Assembly: GCF_028548475.1 (NCBI RefSeq)
Contig: NZ_JAQQLE010000011.1
Span: 62,001 to 126,000, forward strand
Direction of reading: 5' to 3'
DNA length: 64,000 bases
Origin: Vogesella margarita
GTDB lineage: Bacteria; Pseudomonadota; Gammaproteobacteria; Burkholderiales; Chromobacteriaceae
The notes under the pieces are model-generated. The model made no database searches and was not told the DNA's origin. It worked only from the letters and a program-made list of their open reading frames with translations. The translations under genes and the position numbers were made by a program. Position 1 is the stretch's first letter; every line of letters starts with the position of its first letter. Shown piece after piece: positions 35,833-46,071 of this stretch.

Positions 35833-36396
35833 ATGAAAAAAACACTTGCTGCCGCCCTGCTCGGCCTTGCCACCCTGACCTCCTGTGCCAGCCCGCAAGC
35901 GGCAGGCCTTGCCGGCGACAAGCCGCTGCAAACTATCGCCGCGCTGGACGTGCCGCGCTACATGGGCACCTGGTACGAGATCGCCCGCTATCCCAACTGG
36001 TTTCAGCAAAAGTGCGTCGCCAATGCCAGCGCCCGTTACCGGCTGCAGACGGACGGCACGGTGACGGTGGACAACCGCTGCCGGCTGGCCAATGGCGACG
36101 TCAGCAGCGCCAGCGGCAGCGCGCGGCAGATCGGCGGCGCCGGCTCGCCAAGGCTGCAGGTACGCTTCGCGCCGGCCTGGCTGTCATGGTTGCCATGGGT
36201 GTGGGGGGATTACTGGGTGATCGATCTGGACGAGGACTACCAGCTGGTCGCCGTCAGCGAACCGAAGCGCGACTACCTGTGGGTGCTGGCGCGCAGCCGC
36301 AGCGTGGCGCCGGCCGCCTACGCCGCGCTGCTGGCCCGGCTGCGGCAGCAGGGCTTTGACACCGGCAAGCTGCAGCGCACGCCGCAACTCGACTGA
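35833..36396 (+). CDS. blc: Bacterial lipocalin, outer-membrane lipoprotein (Blc-like)
   Basis: This 187-residue lipoprotein has a lipobox LTSC (Cys18) at the end of its signal peptide. The lipocalin signature GTWYEIARYPNWFQ is at about residues 45-58, followed by CVANASARYRL, VDNRCRL and a closing DYWVIDLDEDYQLVAVSEPKRDYLWVLAR, as in Blc. Blc binds lysophospholipids at the outer membrane. The ribosome binding site is weak. It is divergent from ahpC. Confidence 0.92.
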   Translation: MKKTLAAALLGLATLTSCASPQAAGLAGDKPLQTIAALDVPRYMGTWYEIARYPNWFQQKCVANASARYRLQTDGTVTVDNRCRLANGDVSSASGSARQIGGAGSPRLQVRFAPAWLSWLPWVWGDYWVIDLDEDYQLVAVSEPKRDYLWVLARSRSVAPAAYAALLARLRQQGFDTGKLQRTPQLD

Positions 36397-36418
36397 GTGG
36401 CCGCCGCGCGGCGCCGGC

Positions 36419-37735
36419 TCACGACTTGAGGTGGGTAAAACGGCCGATGGCCTCCACCACCGCATGCGCGCCGTCGCGGATCTGCTCGATGGTGCTGCCG
36501 GCGCGCTGGGTTAGCGTCACGCTGTGCTGCGCCTGCTGCAGGATCTGCGCCATGCTCTGCACCGCGCTGCCGGTCTGCTGCTGGATGTCGCTGACCATGG
36601 CGGCAATCTCGGTGGTCGACGCGGTGGTGCGCTCCGCCAGCTTGCGCACCTCGTCGGCCACCACCGCGAAGCCACGGCCGGTCTCGCCGGCGCGCGCCGC
36701 CTCGATCGCCGCGTTCAGCGCCAGCAGGTTGGTCTGGTCGGCGATGTCCTTGATGGTCTGTACGATGGAGGTGATCTGCAGCGAGCGCGCGCCCAGCTGC
36801 TGCACAGTGCCGCTGGCCGCCTCGATGCTGCCGGCCATCTGCCGGATCTCGTCCACGCTCTGGCGGATACCGGCCACGCCGCTGTCCGACCACTCCAGCG
36901 TCTGCCGTGACGAGCCGTAGGCAAACTGGGCGCTGTCGCGCTCCTGCTCTACCTGCTCGACGCGGGCGCTGATGTCGGTGGCGAACTTGATCACGCTGAC
37001 CACCTGCTTGTTTTCGTCCAGCACCGGGTTGTAGCTGGCCTCCAGCCACACAGTACGGCCGTCATGGTGACGGCGCCGGATCTGGCCGGCGAAGAACTCG
37101 CCGCGGCGCAGGCGCTGCCACAGCTGTTCGTACTCCGCGCTGCCGGCGAACTCGTGCTCGCACAGCAGGCGGTGATGCCGGCCGCGCAGCTGCTCCGGCC
37201 GGTAGCCCATGGTGCGCAGGAAGTTGTCGTTGGCACCGACGATGGTTCCGTCGGGGCGGAACTCGATGGTCGCCATCGCGCGGTCCAGCGCCTGCAGTAC
37301 CGAGCGGTTGTGCGCCGCCTCGCGCACGCGGGCGGTGATGTCGGTCGCAAACATCGCGTAGCCGTCGATCCGGCCGGCATCGTCGACGATCGGGCTGTAC
37401 GTCGCCTCCAGCCACACCACCTCACCCGCGGCGGTCACGCGCCGCACCTCGCCCTGGAACGGCTCGCCGCGCTGCAAGTGCGCCCAGAACTGTGCGTAAT
37501 CACGGCTGGCGGCATGGTCCCTGGCGCAGAACAGGCTGTGCGGCTGGCCGAGGATGTCGCCAAGCTGGCGGTAACCCAGTGCATCCAGAAAGTTCTGGTT
37601 GGCCGCCACCACCCTGTGCTCCGCATCGAAACGGACGCTGGCAAAGGAAGCCTCCAGTGCGCCGACAAGCGCCTGCTGTTTGCGCAGCTGCTGTTGCAGC
37701 TCGCCGATCTGCTGTTTGAGCCTGGTATTGAACAT
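36419..37735 (-). CDS. Soluble methyl-accepting chemotaxis protein with two PAS domains
   Basis: This 438-residue chemoreceptor has no membrane segment. After a short coiled coil ([16 protein letters not shown]) come two PAS/PAC repeats (about 30-150 and 155-275), each ending in the DITARV-type PAC end and each with WLEA-Y-P. The signalling domain carries the conserved hairpin [20 protein letters not shown] and [16 protein letters not shown]. It is short at the C terminus, with no CheR tether pentapeptide. Redox, light or a cytosolic ligand is the likely cue. A possible FliA-type promoter lies upstream (TCAAA-N15-GTAAATAA, 37801-37828). Confidence 0.93.
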   Translation of the reverse strand: MFNTRLKQQIGELQQQLRKQQALVGALEASFASVRFDAEHRVVAANQNFLDALGYRQLGDILGQPHSLFCARDHAASRDYAQFWAHLQRGEPFQGEVRRVTAAGEVVWLEATYSPIVDDAGRIDGYAMFATDITARVREAAHNRSVLQALDRAMATIEFRPDGTIVGANDNFLRTMGYRPEQLRGRHHRLLCEHEFAGSAEYEQLWQRLRRGEFFAGQIRRRHHDGRTVWLEASYNPVLDENKQVVSVIKFATDISARVEQVEQERDSAQFAYGSSRQTLEWSDSGVAGIRQSVDEIRQMAGSIEAASGTVQQLGARSLQITSIVQTIKDIADQTNLLALNAAIEAARAGETGRGFAVVADEVRKLAERTTASTTEIAAMVSDIQQQTGSAVQSMAQILQQAQHSVTLTQRAGSTIEQIRDGAHAVVEAIGRFTHLKS

Positions 37736-38174
37736 GGTGGTTTCTCGTGGTGGCGAACGGGTTATCGCAATTTGTATATCGATTGTATTGTACAAATATC
37801 TTATTTACAAAAAATTGTAGCCGTTTGACTACGCATCGCGGTGACACAAATATTCGCCACGAATTTATCGAAATAGCCATCCATTGCTGGTAAACCACTG
37901 AAAGCCACGCCGCTATTGGGGTGCGTCCAACCCTGACACGCGCAGCACGCCCACCATCAAACGGACAAGCTCTGTTGCAATACTGCCCGTGCCGCGATGT
38001 CGCACTTCAGGGTGGCGGCAGCTGTTATAGATTGTTATCATCGCGCGCGCTGATTTATCACAAAGATTCATAAAATAAGGTGCAAGTACTGCACCCCGAC
38101 ACACCCCACCCGACCCCGGCAACGCCAGGCGGCCGCCAGAGCCGCCGCGTTGCCCCGTTACTACGAGGAATGCC
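37736..38174. other. Divergent region between two chemoreceptor genes
   Basis: The region is AT-rich near each gene. On the minus strand TCAAA (37824-37828) and GTAAATAA (37801-37808), 15 bases apart, partly match the FliA consensus. On the plus strand TTGTTA (38032-38037) and TTATCA (38055-38060), 17 bases apart, are a weak sigma-70-like pair. No gene is seen. Confidence 0.5.
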
Positions 38175-40061
38175 ATGTCGTTAAAACAGCGACTCCTGTT
38201 TTTTGTCGCCATCCTGCTGGCGATTGCCATCGCGCTGCTATCCGCGCTCTCCTACCAGCGCATGCGCAGCGAGATCATCCTTGGCGTGCAGCAGGAGCTG
38301 GACGCCGCCATCGCCGGCAACAGCGAGGCGCTCGGCCGCTGGATGGCCCAGCGCCGCGACGCCATCCAGTCGACGGCCAACCGCCTCGCCGACGTCGACG
38401 CCAGCGCGCCCTACCCGTTCCTGCAACAGGGCAAGGAAGCCGGTGGTTTCGACCAGACCTTTGCCGGCTACACCGACAAGGCGATGCGCTACCACACGCC
38501 TGACAAGCTGCCGGGCGACGGCTACGACCCGACCGCGCGGCCGTGGTACCAGCTGGCGACCGCGCAGAAAGGCGTCGCCATCACCGCGCCCTATGCCTTT
38601 GTAGAAAAACAGACGCTGGGCATCACGGTGGCCAGCCCCATCCTGCACGGCGGCACGCAGATCGGCGTGGTCGGCGGCGACATCTCGCTGGAAGGCCTGA
38701 CCTCGGTGGTGAAGGCGATCAGGCTGCGCGGCGACGGTTATGCCTTCCTCGCCACGCGCGACGGCAAGATCGTCAGCCATCCGGCGACCGGCTCCACCCT
38801 CAAGCCGGTGGCCGAGGTGATGCCGGGCTTCGACGCCGCGCTGGTGAGCGCCGCCAGCAACAGCCCGACCCTGCATGAGGTGGAAATCGATGGCCGCAGC
38901 TACTACGCCGAAGTGGCCAACATCGCCGGCAGCGACTGGGTACTGGGCACGGTGGTGGAGAAGGACGTGATGCTGGCGCCGCTGAACCACCTGCTGCTGA
39001 CGCTGGTGCTGGCGGGCCTCGCGGTCGCGGTGACCGGCATCGTGCTGGCCAACTTCGCCCTCACCCGCCTGCTGGCCAGCCTGATACGGCTGCGCGATGC
39101 GCTGCTGGATGTCGCCAGCGGCGACGGCGACCTGACCCACCAGCTGAGCGTGGACAAGCAGGACGAGATCGGCCAGACCGCCGAGGCATTCAACCGCTTC
39201 ATCGGCAGCCTGCGACAGATGTTCCTGGAAGTGCGCGAGCACTCGGTGTCGCTCAACGGCGGCATCGACGCGCTGAACGGCATCACCCGCCAGCTGGCCA
39301 GCGATTCTCAGCAGCAAGCGGACGCCTCCAGCGCCACCGCCGCCACCATCGAACAGATCACCGTCAGCATCAACCACATCGCCGGTAACGCTACCTCGGC
39401 GGAAGAGGTGGTGGTACAGACCGGGCAGACCTCGCGCCAGTCGGCGCAGGCGGTGGGCGAGCTGGCCGGCGGCATCGAACGCATCGCCGGCCAGGTCGGC
39501 CAGCTGGCCACCACCCTCGGCGCGCTGGGGCAGCGCTCGGCGCAGATGGACCAGATCATCAACGTGATCAAGGACATCGCCGACCAGACCAACCTGCTGG
39601 CGCTGAACGCGGCGATCGAGGCGGCGCGCGCCGGCGAGACCGGACGCGGCTTCGCGGTGGTGGCCGACGAGGTGCGCAAGCTGGCCGAGCGCACCGGCAA
39701 GGCCACGGTGGAGATCGGCGCGCTGATCGACGCCACCCACCACGACGTGGAATCGGCGCTGGGCGACATGGAACACACCCGTGAATCGGTACAGCACGGG
39801 GTCAGCGCTTCGCGCCAGGTCGCCGGGCAGATGGCCGGCATCGAGGACGAGGTGTCGCGCGTGGTACTGACCATCCGCGACATCGCCGACGCCACCCGCG
39901 AGCAGTCGATCGCCACCACCGACATGGCCCGCGCGGCGGAGACCGCCAACCACATGGCGATCGAAACCGACCAGGCGGTGCAAAGCGCCACCCGCACCGT
40001 GAACGAATTGCACCAGCTGTCCAACCACCTGCACGACATGGTGGCGCGCTTCCGCCTCTGA
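38175..40061 (+). CDS. Transmembrane methyl-accepting chemotaxis protein with dCache sensor
   Basis: This 628-residue chemoreceptor has TM1 at residues 8-28, a periplasmic double Cache domain (about 35-265) with the ligand-loop motif [14 protein letters not shown]2 (about 270-295), HAMP ([29 protein letters not shown]) and a signalling domain with [40 protein letters not shown]. dCache receptors of this pattern often sense amino acids, but the typical amine motif is not complete here. The gene ends in a terminator built from two inverted TTGGCCGCA elements. Confidence 0.95.
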   Translation: MSLKQRLLFFVAILLAIAIALLSALSYQRMRSEIILGVQQELDAAIAGNSEALGRWMAQRRDAIQSTANRLADVDASAPYPFLQQGKEAGGFDQTFAGYTDKAMRYHTPDKLPGDGYDPTARPWYQLATAQKGVAITAPYAFVEKQTLGITVASPILHGGTQIGVVGGDISLEGLTSVVKAIRLRGDGYAFLATRDGKIVSHPATGSTLKPVAEVMPGFDAALVSAASNSPTLHEVEIDGRSYYAEVANIAGSDWVLGTVVEKDVMLAPLNHLLLTLVLAGLAVAVTGIVLANFALTRLLASLIRLRDALLDVASGDGDLTHQLSVDKQDEIGQTAEAFNRFIGSLRQMFLEVREHSVSLNGGIDALNGITRQLASDSQQQADASSATAATIEQITVSINHIAGNATSAEEVVVQTGQTSRQSAQAVGELAGGIERIAGQVGQLATTLGALGQRSAQMDQIINVIKDIADQTNLLALNAAIEAARAGETGRGFAVVADEVRKLAERTGKATVEIGALIDATHHDVESALGDMEHTRESVQHGVSASRQVAGQMAGIEDEVSRVVLTIRDIADATREQSIATTDMARAAETANHMAIETDQAVQSATRTVNELHQLSNHLHDMVARFRL

Positions 40062-40080
40062 GCGGTGTTTACGCCATGAC

Positions 40081-40120
40081 AAGGTTGGCCGCAGCGTCCG
40101 CGCTGCGGCCAACCTTTTTT
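40081..40120 (+). terminator. Intrinsic terminator built from two inverted TTGGCCGCA elements
   Basis: Exact copies at 40081-40093 (plus) and 40104-40116 (minus) extend to 16-bp perfect arms (40081-40096, 40101-40116) around TCCG, followed by TTTTTT and GTTTGTT. It lies 19 bases after the chemoreceptor stop. This is the arrangement seen with paired DNA uptake sequences of Neisseria. Confidence 0.93.
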
Positions 40121-40311
40121 GTTTGTTCACCTCGCCTCGGTCGGCACCGGCGCCGCGCCGGTTCATCGGCCCCGGAAGCGCCGGCCGGTGCCTGCCCTCG
40201 CAAATCGGCGCCACCGCCCGCGGCAACTCACTATATATAAGAGTGAACCGCCGCGCCGCCCCCACTGCGCGACGCCCTGCCACCAGCGCCCCAGCGGCAC
40301 AGGAAACGCTC

Positions 40312-41670
40312 ATGCATCTCACCTTTCTCGGCGCCGCCGGCACCGTCACCGGCAGCAAGTACCTGCTGGAATGCGGCGGCCGCAAGATCCTGCTCGATTG
40401 CGGCCTGTTCCAGGGCTACAAGCAGCTGCGGCTGCGCAACTGGGCCGGGCTGCCGTTCGCCCCGGCCGATCTCGACGCGGTGGTGCTCAGCCACGCCCAC
40501 CTCGACCACAGCGGCTACCTGCCGGCGCTGGTGCGCGACGGCTTTCGCGGCCCGGTATACGCCACCGAAGCCAGCTGCGAGCTGGCGGCGATCCTGCTGC
40601 CCGACAGCGGCTACCTGCTGGAAGAAGAAGCCGAATACGCGAACCGCCGCGGCTACTCCAAGCACCAGCCGGCACTGCCGCTGTACACCGAGGCCGACGC
40701 CGAACGCGCGCTGGCCTACCTGCGGCCGCTGCCGTTCAACCAGCGCCGCGAAATCTTCCCCGACATCCACCTGCTGCTGCGCCCGGCCGGCCACATCCTC
40801 GGCGCCGCCACCGTCACCATCGAGGCCGAAGGCAAGACCCTGGTCTGCTCCGGCGACCTCGGCCGCCAGCACGACCCGATCATGCTGCCGCCGCAGCCGA
40901 TCCAGCACGCCGACTACCTGCTGGTGGAATCCACCTACGGCGACCGCAGCCACCCCGCCACCGCGGTGGCCGACGTGCTGGCCGAGGTCATCAACCGCAC
41001 CGTCGGCCGCCACGGCATCACCGTGATCCCGTCCTTTGCCGTCGCCCGCGCCCAGCTGCTGATGTACTACATCTACCAGCTGAAACAGCACGGTCGCATC
41101 CCGCAGCAGCTGCCGGTCTACATCAACAGCCCGATGGCAACCGACGTCACCGCGCTGTACCAGCAGTTCCGCCAACTGCACAAGCTGTCGGAAAGCGAGT
41201 GCGAAGGCATGTGCCGCGTCGCCCACATCGTGCGCTCGGTCGACGAATCCAAGCGCCTGAACCAGAGCAAGGAACCGTGCATCATCATCGCCGCCAGCGG
41301 TATGGCCACCGGCGGCCGCGTGCTGCACCACCTGAAGGCGTTCGCGCCCAATCCGCGCAATACGCTGCTGTTTTCCGGCTTCCAGGCCGGCGGCACCCGC
41401 GGCGCGCTGATCGTGGCCGGCGCCGACTCGGTGCGCATTCACGGCCAGGACGTGCCGATCAATGCCGAAGTGGTGGCGCTGGACCACCTGTCCGCCCACG
41501 CCGACGGCAACGAGATCCTGCAGTGGCTGCGGGGCTTCGACACTGCGCCGCAACAGGTGTTCGTGGTCCACGGCGAGCCGGCCGCCGCCGACGCGCTACG
41601 CCGCCGCATCAGCCTGGAGCTGCACTGGCACGCGACGGTGCCGGAACACCAGCAACGCGTCGCGCTGTAG
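40312..41670 (+). CDS. Metallo-beta-lactamase-fold RNA-processing hydrolase (beta-CASP)
   Basis: This 452-residue enzyme belongs to the MBL/beta-CASP group (KH-less CPSF73-like) of probable RNA nucleases. The zinc motif SHAHLDHSG (about 60-68), AGHILGAATV and the beta-CASP motif ASGMATGGRVLHHLK are clear, as are PSFAVARAQ, LDHLSAHADG and FVVHGEP near the C terminus. AGGAAA stands seven bases before the ATG; a longer frame to 40123 has no support. CACTATATATAAGAGTG at about 40230 is a plausible -10 region. Confidence 0.92.
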   Translation: MHLTFLGAAGTVTGSKYLLECGGRKILLDCGLFQGYKQLRLRNWAGLPFAPADLDAVVLSHAHLDHSGYLPALVRDGFRGPVYATEASCELAAILLPDSGYLLEEEAEYANRRGYSKHQPALPLYTEADAERALAYLRPLPFNQRREIFPDIHLLLRPAGHILGAATVTIEAEGKTLVCSGDLGRQHDPIMLPPQPIQHADYLLVESTYGDRSHPATAVADVLAEVINRTVGRHGITVIPSFAVARAQLLMYYIYQLKQHGRIPQQLPVYINSPMATDVTALYQQFRQLHKLSESECEGMCRVAHIVRSVDESKRLNQSKEPCIIIAASGMATGGRVLHHLKAFAPNPRNTLLFSGFQAGGTRGALIVAGADSVRIHGQDVPINAEVVALDHLSAHADGNEILQWLRGFDTAPQQVFVVHGEPAAADALRRRISLELHWHATVPEHQQRVAL

Positions 41671-41684
41671 CGGCGCCAGCCCGC

Positions 41685-42893
41685 TTACGGCAACGCCAGC
41701 AGACTCTCCAGCAGCTTGCCGTCGCGGGCGATCACCCGGCCGTGGCGGATCACCGTGCGCTGCGGCGGACGCAGCGCGATGGCCTCGCCCACCGTTTCCG
41801 CCGGCAGCAGCAGGAAGTGCGCCGGCTTGCCCTGCTCCAGCCCGTAATCGGCCCAACCCATGGCGCGCGCGCCGTTGACGGTGCCGGCGTCGAACGCCGC
41901 CCGCAGCCCGGCGTCGGTGCGCTCATAGAAACGGTAGGCCTGCAGCATCACCCGCTCCAGCATGTCGCCGTTGCCCATCGGCGACCAGGCATCGCGAATG
42001 CCATCCGAACCGAGGCAGACGGTGACACCGGCCGCCGTCAGCTCGGCAAACGGCGGCACGCCGATGTCCGCCGGCGCGGTGGTGACGATGCTGATGCCGT
42101 TGGCGGCCAACCTTGCCGCCAGCGGCGCCACTTTCGGCCACGGCAGCATGCCCAGGCAGAAGGCGTGGCTGAGCATCACCCGCCCCTGGCGCCGGTACTG
42201 CTCGGTAAAGTCACAGATGCGCGCGATCTGCCACAGCCCCAGCTCGCCGCCGTCGTGCAGGTGGATGTCGACGCCGCGGTCGAACTCGGCGGCCAGCTCG
42301 AACACCTGCGTCAGCTGCGCGACCGGATCGCCGTCGATGCCGCACGGGTCCAGCCCGCCCACCACTTCCACCCCGGCTTGCAGCGCCTGTCGCATCAGCG
42401 CAGCGGCACCGGGACGGGTGACGAGGCCAGCCTGCGGGAAGGTAACCAGCTCGATGTCGACCAGCTCGGCGTAGCGTTCGCGCAGCGCCAGCATGGCCTC
42501 GATATGCGACCAGCCCAGCTCCGGATCGGCATCCACGTGGCAGCGCAGCAGCTGCGTGCCCTTGCCAATGCAGTGTTCCAGCAGCGCGCCGGCGCGCTCG
42601 GCGATCGGCACCGTCTGCTCGCGCAGGATGCGGCGCTCGTTGTCGATGCGCGCGCGCAGATTGTCGGCGGCGCTGTGCGGCTGCCACGGCAGGCTCCACA
42701 GCGTCTTGTCGAGGTGGGTGTGCGCCTCCACCAGTGGCGGGGTCAGCAGCTGGCCGCCGCCGTCGAGATCGCCGTCCGCCAGCGGCAGGTTGGCCGCAGG
42801 CCGGCGCGCACCGATACGGCCGGCCACGATTTCGATGTCTTCCGCCACGCCGCCGTAGGGGCGCACATTACGCAGCCAAAATGGGTGTTGCAT
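41685..42893 (-). CDS. Amidohydrolase of the cytosine-deaminase family
   Basis: This 402-residue amidohydrolase has a TIM barrel with metal ligands H58 and H60 (VEAHTHLDKTLW), H211 and H213 (DIHLHDGGE), H243 (LSHAFCLG) and D297 (LGSDGIRDAWSPMGNGDML). The order is that of cytosine deaminase, but the CodA catalytic HCDE sequence reads HLHD here, so the substrate may differ. It closes the minus-strand operon with the HisJQMP-type transporter, 34 bases after the ATPase gene, which suggests that the transporter brings in its substrate or a related amine. Confidence 0.85.
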   Translation of the reverse strand: MQHPFWLRNVRPYGGVAEDIEIVAGRIGARRPAANLPLADGDLDGGGQLLTPPLVEAHTHLDKTLWSLPWQPHSAADNLRARIDNERRILREQTVPIAERAGALLEHCIGKGTQLLRCHVDADPELGWSHIEAMLALRERYAELVDIELVTFPQAGLVTRPGAAALMRQALQAGVEVVGGLDPCGIDGDPVAQLTQVFELAAEFDRGVDIHLHDGGELGLWQIARICDFTEQYRRQGRVMLSHAFCLGMLPWPKVAPLAARLAANGISIVTTAPADIGVPPFAELTAAGVTVCLGSDGIRDAWSPMGNGDMLERVMLQAYRFYERTDAGLRAAFDAGTVNGARAMGWADYGLEQGKPAHFLLLPAETVGEAIALRPPQRTVIRHGRVIARDGKLLESLLALP

Positions 42894-42927
42894 GCTCGTC
42901 TCGCTTGTTGGGTTGGAGCCGTGAGGC

Positions 42928-43695
42928 TCATTTCAGGCTGCCGGACAGGAACTGCGCCAGCCGTTCGCTCTTGGGCGCTACCAGCACCTGCTTCGGGTCG
43001 CCCTGCTCTTCGATGCGCCCCTGGTGCAGGAAGATCACGTGGTTGGACACCTCGCGGGCAAAGCCCATCTCGTGGGTGACCACCACCATGGTGCGGCCCT
43101 CTTCCGCCAGCGCCTGCATCACGCGCAGCACCTCGCCCACCAGCTCCGGGTCCAGCGCCGAGGTCGGCTCGTCGAACAGCATCACGTCCGGCTCCATCGC
43201 CAGCGCGCGGGCGATGGCCACCCGCTGTTGCTGGCCGCCGGACAGGTGCGACGGGTACTTGTCTTCCACCGCGCTGGCGAGGCCAACCTTGGCCAGGTAA
43301 CGGCGCGCGCGGACGATGGCCTCGTCGCGATCCAGCCCCAGCACGTTCACCGGCGCCTCGATCACGTTTTCCAGCACCGTCATGTGGCCCCACAGGTTGA
43401 AGTGCTGGAACACCATCGCCAGCCGGGTGCGCAGCCGTTGCAGCTGGCGCGGGTCGGCGGCGCGCAGTGCGCCGTTCTTGTCCGACACGGTACGGACTTC
43501 TTCATTGCCGACAAAGATGCGGCCCTGGCTCGGCTGCTCCAGAAAGTTGATGCAGCGCAGGAAGGTACTCTTGCCGGAGCCGGAGGAGCCGATGATGCTG
43601 ATCACATCGCCGGCCTTGGCCTGCAGCGAGACGCCTTTCAGCACTTCGTGCGTGCCGTACTGCTTGTGTAGTTCATCCACGGTCAGTTGGTACAT
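42928..43695 (-). CDS. Polar amino acid ABC transporter ATP-binding protein (HisP-like)
   Basis: This 255-residue ATPase energises the membrane complex. Walker A is GSSGSGKST (36-44), the Q-loop FQHFNLW, signature LSGGQQQR and Walker [16 protein letters not shown], with H-loop TH. It matches HisP/GlnQ closely. A CGGAG ribosome binding site precedes the ATG. It follows the HisM-like gene by 22 bases. Confidence 0.95.
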   Translation of the reverse strand: MYQLTVDELHKQYGTHEVLKGVSLQAKAGDVISIIGSSGSGKSTFLRCINFLEQPSQGRIFVGNEEVRTVSDKNGALRAADPRQLQRLRTRLAMVFQHFNLWGHMTVLENVIEAPVNVLGLDRDEAIVRARRYLAKVGLASAVEDKYPSHLSGGQQQRVAIARALAMEPDVMLFDEPTSALDPELVGEVLRVMQALAEEGRTMVVVTHEMGFAREVSNHVIFLHQGRIEEQGDPKQVLVAPKSERLAQFLSGSLK

Positions 43696-43717
43696 GTTTG
43701 TTCTCCGATACGCGCGG

Positions 43718-44440
43718 CTAGTGCGCGCGCGGTTGCAGGAAGGCCAGCCAGCGACGTTCGCAGCGGCGGAACAGCCACACCAGCGCGAACACCACGCTGG
43801 CGTACAGCACGGCGGCGATGCCGAAGGCCTCGAACGAGGCGTAGGTGGCCGAGTTCACGTCGCGCGCCACTTTCAGCAGGTCCGGCACGGTGGCGGTAAA
43901 GGCGATGGAGGTGGAGTGCAGCATCAGGATCACCTCGTTGCTGTACGAGGGCAGCGCCCGGCGCAAGGCGGACGGCAGGATGATGCGGCGGTACAGGGTA
44001 AAGCGCGACATGCCGTAGGCGCGCGCCGCCTCGATCTCGCCGTGCGGGGTTTCGCGGATCATGCCGGCGAACACCTCGGTGGTGTAGGCGCAGGTATTCA
44101 GCGCGAACGCCAGCAGCGTGCAGTTGAAGCCTTCGCGGAAGAAGGCGTCCAGCAGCGGCTGCGTCCGCACCGACTCCAGGCTGTAGATACCGGAATAGAT
44201 GATCAGCAGCTGGATATACAGCGGCGTGCCGCGGAACACATAGGTATACAGCCACACCGGGCCGCTGATGAAGCGGTTGGACGACACCCGCGCCACCGCC
44301 AGCGGCACCGACATCACGAAGCCGATGGCAATCGACAACAGCAGCAGCCACAGCGTCATGGCGAGGCCGGACAGGCGGTAGCCGTCGCTCCACAGATAGG
44401 CCTGGCCGTATTCCTGCACGATGGCAATGATCTCGTTCAT
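43718..44440 (-). CDS. Polar amino acid ABC transporter permease (HisM-like)
   Basis: This 240-residue inner-membrane permease starts at MNEII, overlapping the stop of the HisQ-like gene by four bases (ATGA). It has about five membrane segments and the EAA-type loop ([39 protein letters not shown]), plus [14 protein letters not shown], typical of the HisM/GlnP family. The longer frame upstream (to 44485) lies in the HisQ gene. Confidence 0.93.
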   Translation of the reverse strand: MNEIIAIVQEYGQAYLWSDGYRLSGLAMTLWLLLLSIAIGFVMSVPLAVARVSSNRFISGPVWLYTYVFRGTPLYIQLLIIYSGIYSLESVRTQPLLDAFFREGFNCTLLAFALNTCAYTTEVFAGMIRETPHGEIEAARAYGMSRFTLYRRIILPSALRRALPSYSNEVILMLHSTSIAFTATVPDLLKVARDVNSATYASFEAFGIAAVLYASVVFALVWLFRRCERRWLAFLQPRAH

Positions 44441-45123
44441 AGCTCGGCCTTTCTGACGCCAGCGGCGTAGTGACGACCCAGCCACGCCAGCAGCAGGGTG
44501 GATACCGTGGTGATGGCGAGGTAGATCGCCGCCGCCACCAGGCTGAAGAAGAACAGCTGCAGCGAGCTCTTGCCGGCGTCCTGGGTGGCTTTCACCACGT
44601 CGGACAGCCCGATGATGGACACCAGCGCGGTGGCCTTGATCATCACCTGCCAGTTATTGCCGATGCCGGGCAGCGCGAAGCGCATCATCTGCGGGAACAG
44701 CACGCGGCGGAACACCTGCCATGGCGTCATGCCGTAGGCCACGGCGGCCTCAAGCTGGCCGCGCGGCACCGCCTGGAACGCGCCGCGGAAGGTCTCGGTG
44801 AAGTAGGCGCCGTAGATGATGCCCAGCGTCACCACCCCGGCCACGAACGGGTCGATGTCGATCTGCGCCAGCCCGGCCCAGTCGGTGAGGTGGTTCAGCG
44901 CGATCTGCAGGCTGTAGAACAGCAGCAGCATGGTGACCAGATCCGGCACGCTGCGGATCAGCGTGGTATAGCCTGCGGCCAACGTTTGCAGCAGGCGGCT
45001 GGCCGACAGCCGCGCGCTGGCACCAAGCAGGCCCAGCAGCAGCGCCGCCGCCAGTGCCAGCAGCGCCAGCTGCAGCGTCATCCAGGTGCCGCTGGCGATC
45101 AGCGGCCCATAGCCTTGTAACAT
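44437..45123 (-). CDS. Polar amino acid ABC transporter permease (HisQ-like)
   Basis: This 228-residue partner permease carries the EAA loop (VPRGQLEAAVAYGMTPWQVFRRVLFPQMMRFALPGIGNNW) and about five membrane segments. An AAGGAG ribosome binding site precedes the ATG. It contains an in-frame near copy of the dispersed element (44974-44986, encoding QTLAA). It follows the binding-protein gene by 48 bases. Confidence 0.93.
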   Translation of the reverse strand: MLQGYGPLIASGTWMTLQLALLALAAALLLGLLGASARLSASRLLQTLAAGYTTLIRSVPDLVTMLLLFYSLQIALNHLTDWAGLAQIDIDPFVAGVVTLGIIYGAYFTETFRGAFQAVPRGQLEAAVAYGMTPWQVFRRVLFPQMMRFALPGIGNNWQVMIKATALVSIIGLSDVVKATQDAGKSSLQLFFFSLVAAAIYLAITTVSTLLLAWLGRHYAAGVRKAEL

Positions 45124-45171
45124 GATGATCTCCTTGCGGCACGGAGCTGTGCGCCCCGTGCTGGCGGCGGC

Positions 45172-45939
45172 TTAGTAGATATCGAAGGAGAAGTACTTGG
45201 CGGCCAGGCGCTTGTAGGTACCGTCCTTGTGTACCTCGGCCAGCGCGCGGTTCAGCTGCTGCGCCAGATCGCCGTCTTCCTTGCGCAGGCCGATAGCGGC
45301 GCCGACACCCAGGGTTTTCACGTCCGCCACGCCGTTGCCGGCGAAGGCGTAGTCACGCCCGGCTGCGGTCTTGAGGAAGCCCAGATCAGCCTGCACCGAG
45401 GACTGGAACGCCGCATCCAGCCGGCCGGAGGTCAGATCCTGGTACACCTGGTCCTGGTTCTGGTACGAGGTCACCGTCACGCCCTTCGGCTCCCAGTAGG
45501 CCTTGGCGTAGGCCTCGGCGGTGGAGCCCTGCTCCACGCCGATGCGCTTGCCGCGCAGGGTGTCCGGCGCCGGCTGCAGCGCGTTGCCCTTTTTCGCCAC
45601 CAGTCGCGGCGGCACGTTGTAGATCTTGTCGCTGAAGCTGATCTGCTGCAGGCGTTTTTCGGTTACCGCCATCGACGACAGGATGGCGTCGAACTTCTTC
45701 GCCTTCAGCGCCGGGATGATGCCGTCCCAGGCGTTCTCCACCCACACGCATTTGGCTTTCAGCTTGGCGCACAGCGCGTTGCCCAGATCAATGTCGAAGC
45801 CGACCAGCTCACCGCTGGCGGCCTTGGATTCGAACGGGGCGTAACTCGGATTGACGCCGAAGCGGATGACTTTCCAGTCCTTCGCCACCGCACCCATGGA
45901 TGCACAAACCAGCATTACGCCCAGTGCAAGCTTTTTCAT
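45172..45939 (-). CDS. Periplasmic lysine/arginine/ornithine-type binding protein (HisJ/ArgT-like)
   Basis: This 255-residue family 3 binding protein has a signal peptide (MKKLALGVMLVCASMGAVA). GVNPSYAPFESKAASGELVGFDIDLGNALCAKLKAKCVWVENAWDGIIPALKAKKFDAILSSMAVTEKR is a textbook HisJ/ArgT N-domain; the two cysteines form the usual disulfide. Basic amino acids are the most likely ligands. AGAGGAG ribosome binding site. First gene of the operon with HisQ, HisM, HisP and the amidohydrolase. Confidence 0.93.
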   Translation of the reverse strand: MKKLALGVMLVCASMGAVAKDWKVIRFGVNPSYAPFESKAASGELVGFDIDLGNALCAKLKAKCVWVENAWDGIIPALKAKKFDAILSSMAVTEKRLQQISFSDKIYNVPPRLVAKKGNALQPAPDTLRGKRIGVEQGSTAEAYAKAYWEPKGVTVTSYQNQDQVYQDLTSGRLDAAFQSSVQADLGFLKTAAGRDYAFAGNGVADVKTLGVGAAIGLRKEDGDLAQQLNRALAEVHKDGTYKRLAAKYFSFDIY

Positions 45940-45984
45940 GACAGATCTCCTCTTGATGTAGACAGGCGTGGGCTACCACACCGT

Positions 45985-46024
45985 TGCGGCCAACCTTGCT
46001 CTTGCTGTTGCTTTGGGTTGGCCG
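45985..46024. repeat. TTGGCCGCA elements, decayed inverted pair
   Basis: An exact minus-strand copy (45985-45997) faces a degenerate GGTTGGCCG (46016-46024); the 9-bp arms are separated by a T-rich 20-base loop. It lies between the MFS stop and the HisJ-like gene. Confidence 0.75.
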
Positions 46025-46071
46025 TACTGCAACCGGCGGCGGCACGGCCGCGCACCGGGAAAACCGTTTGT

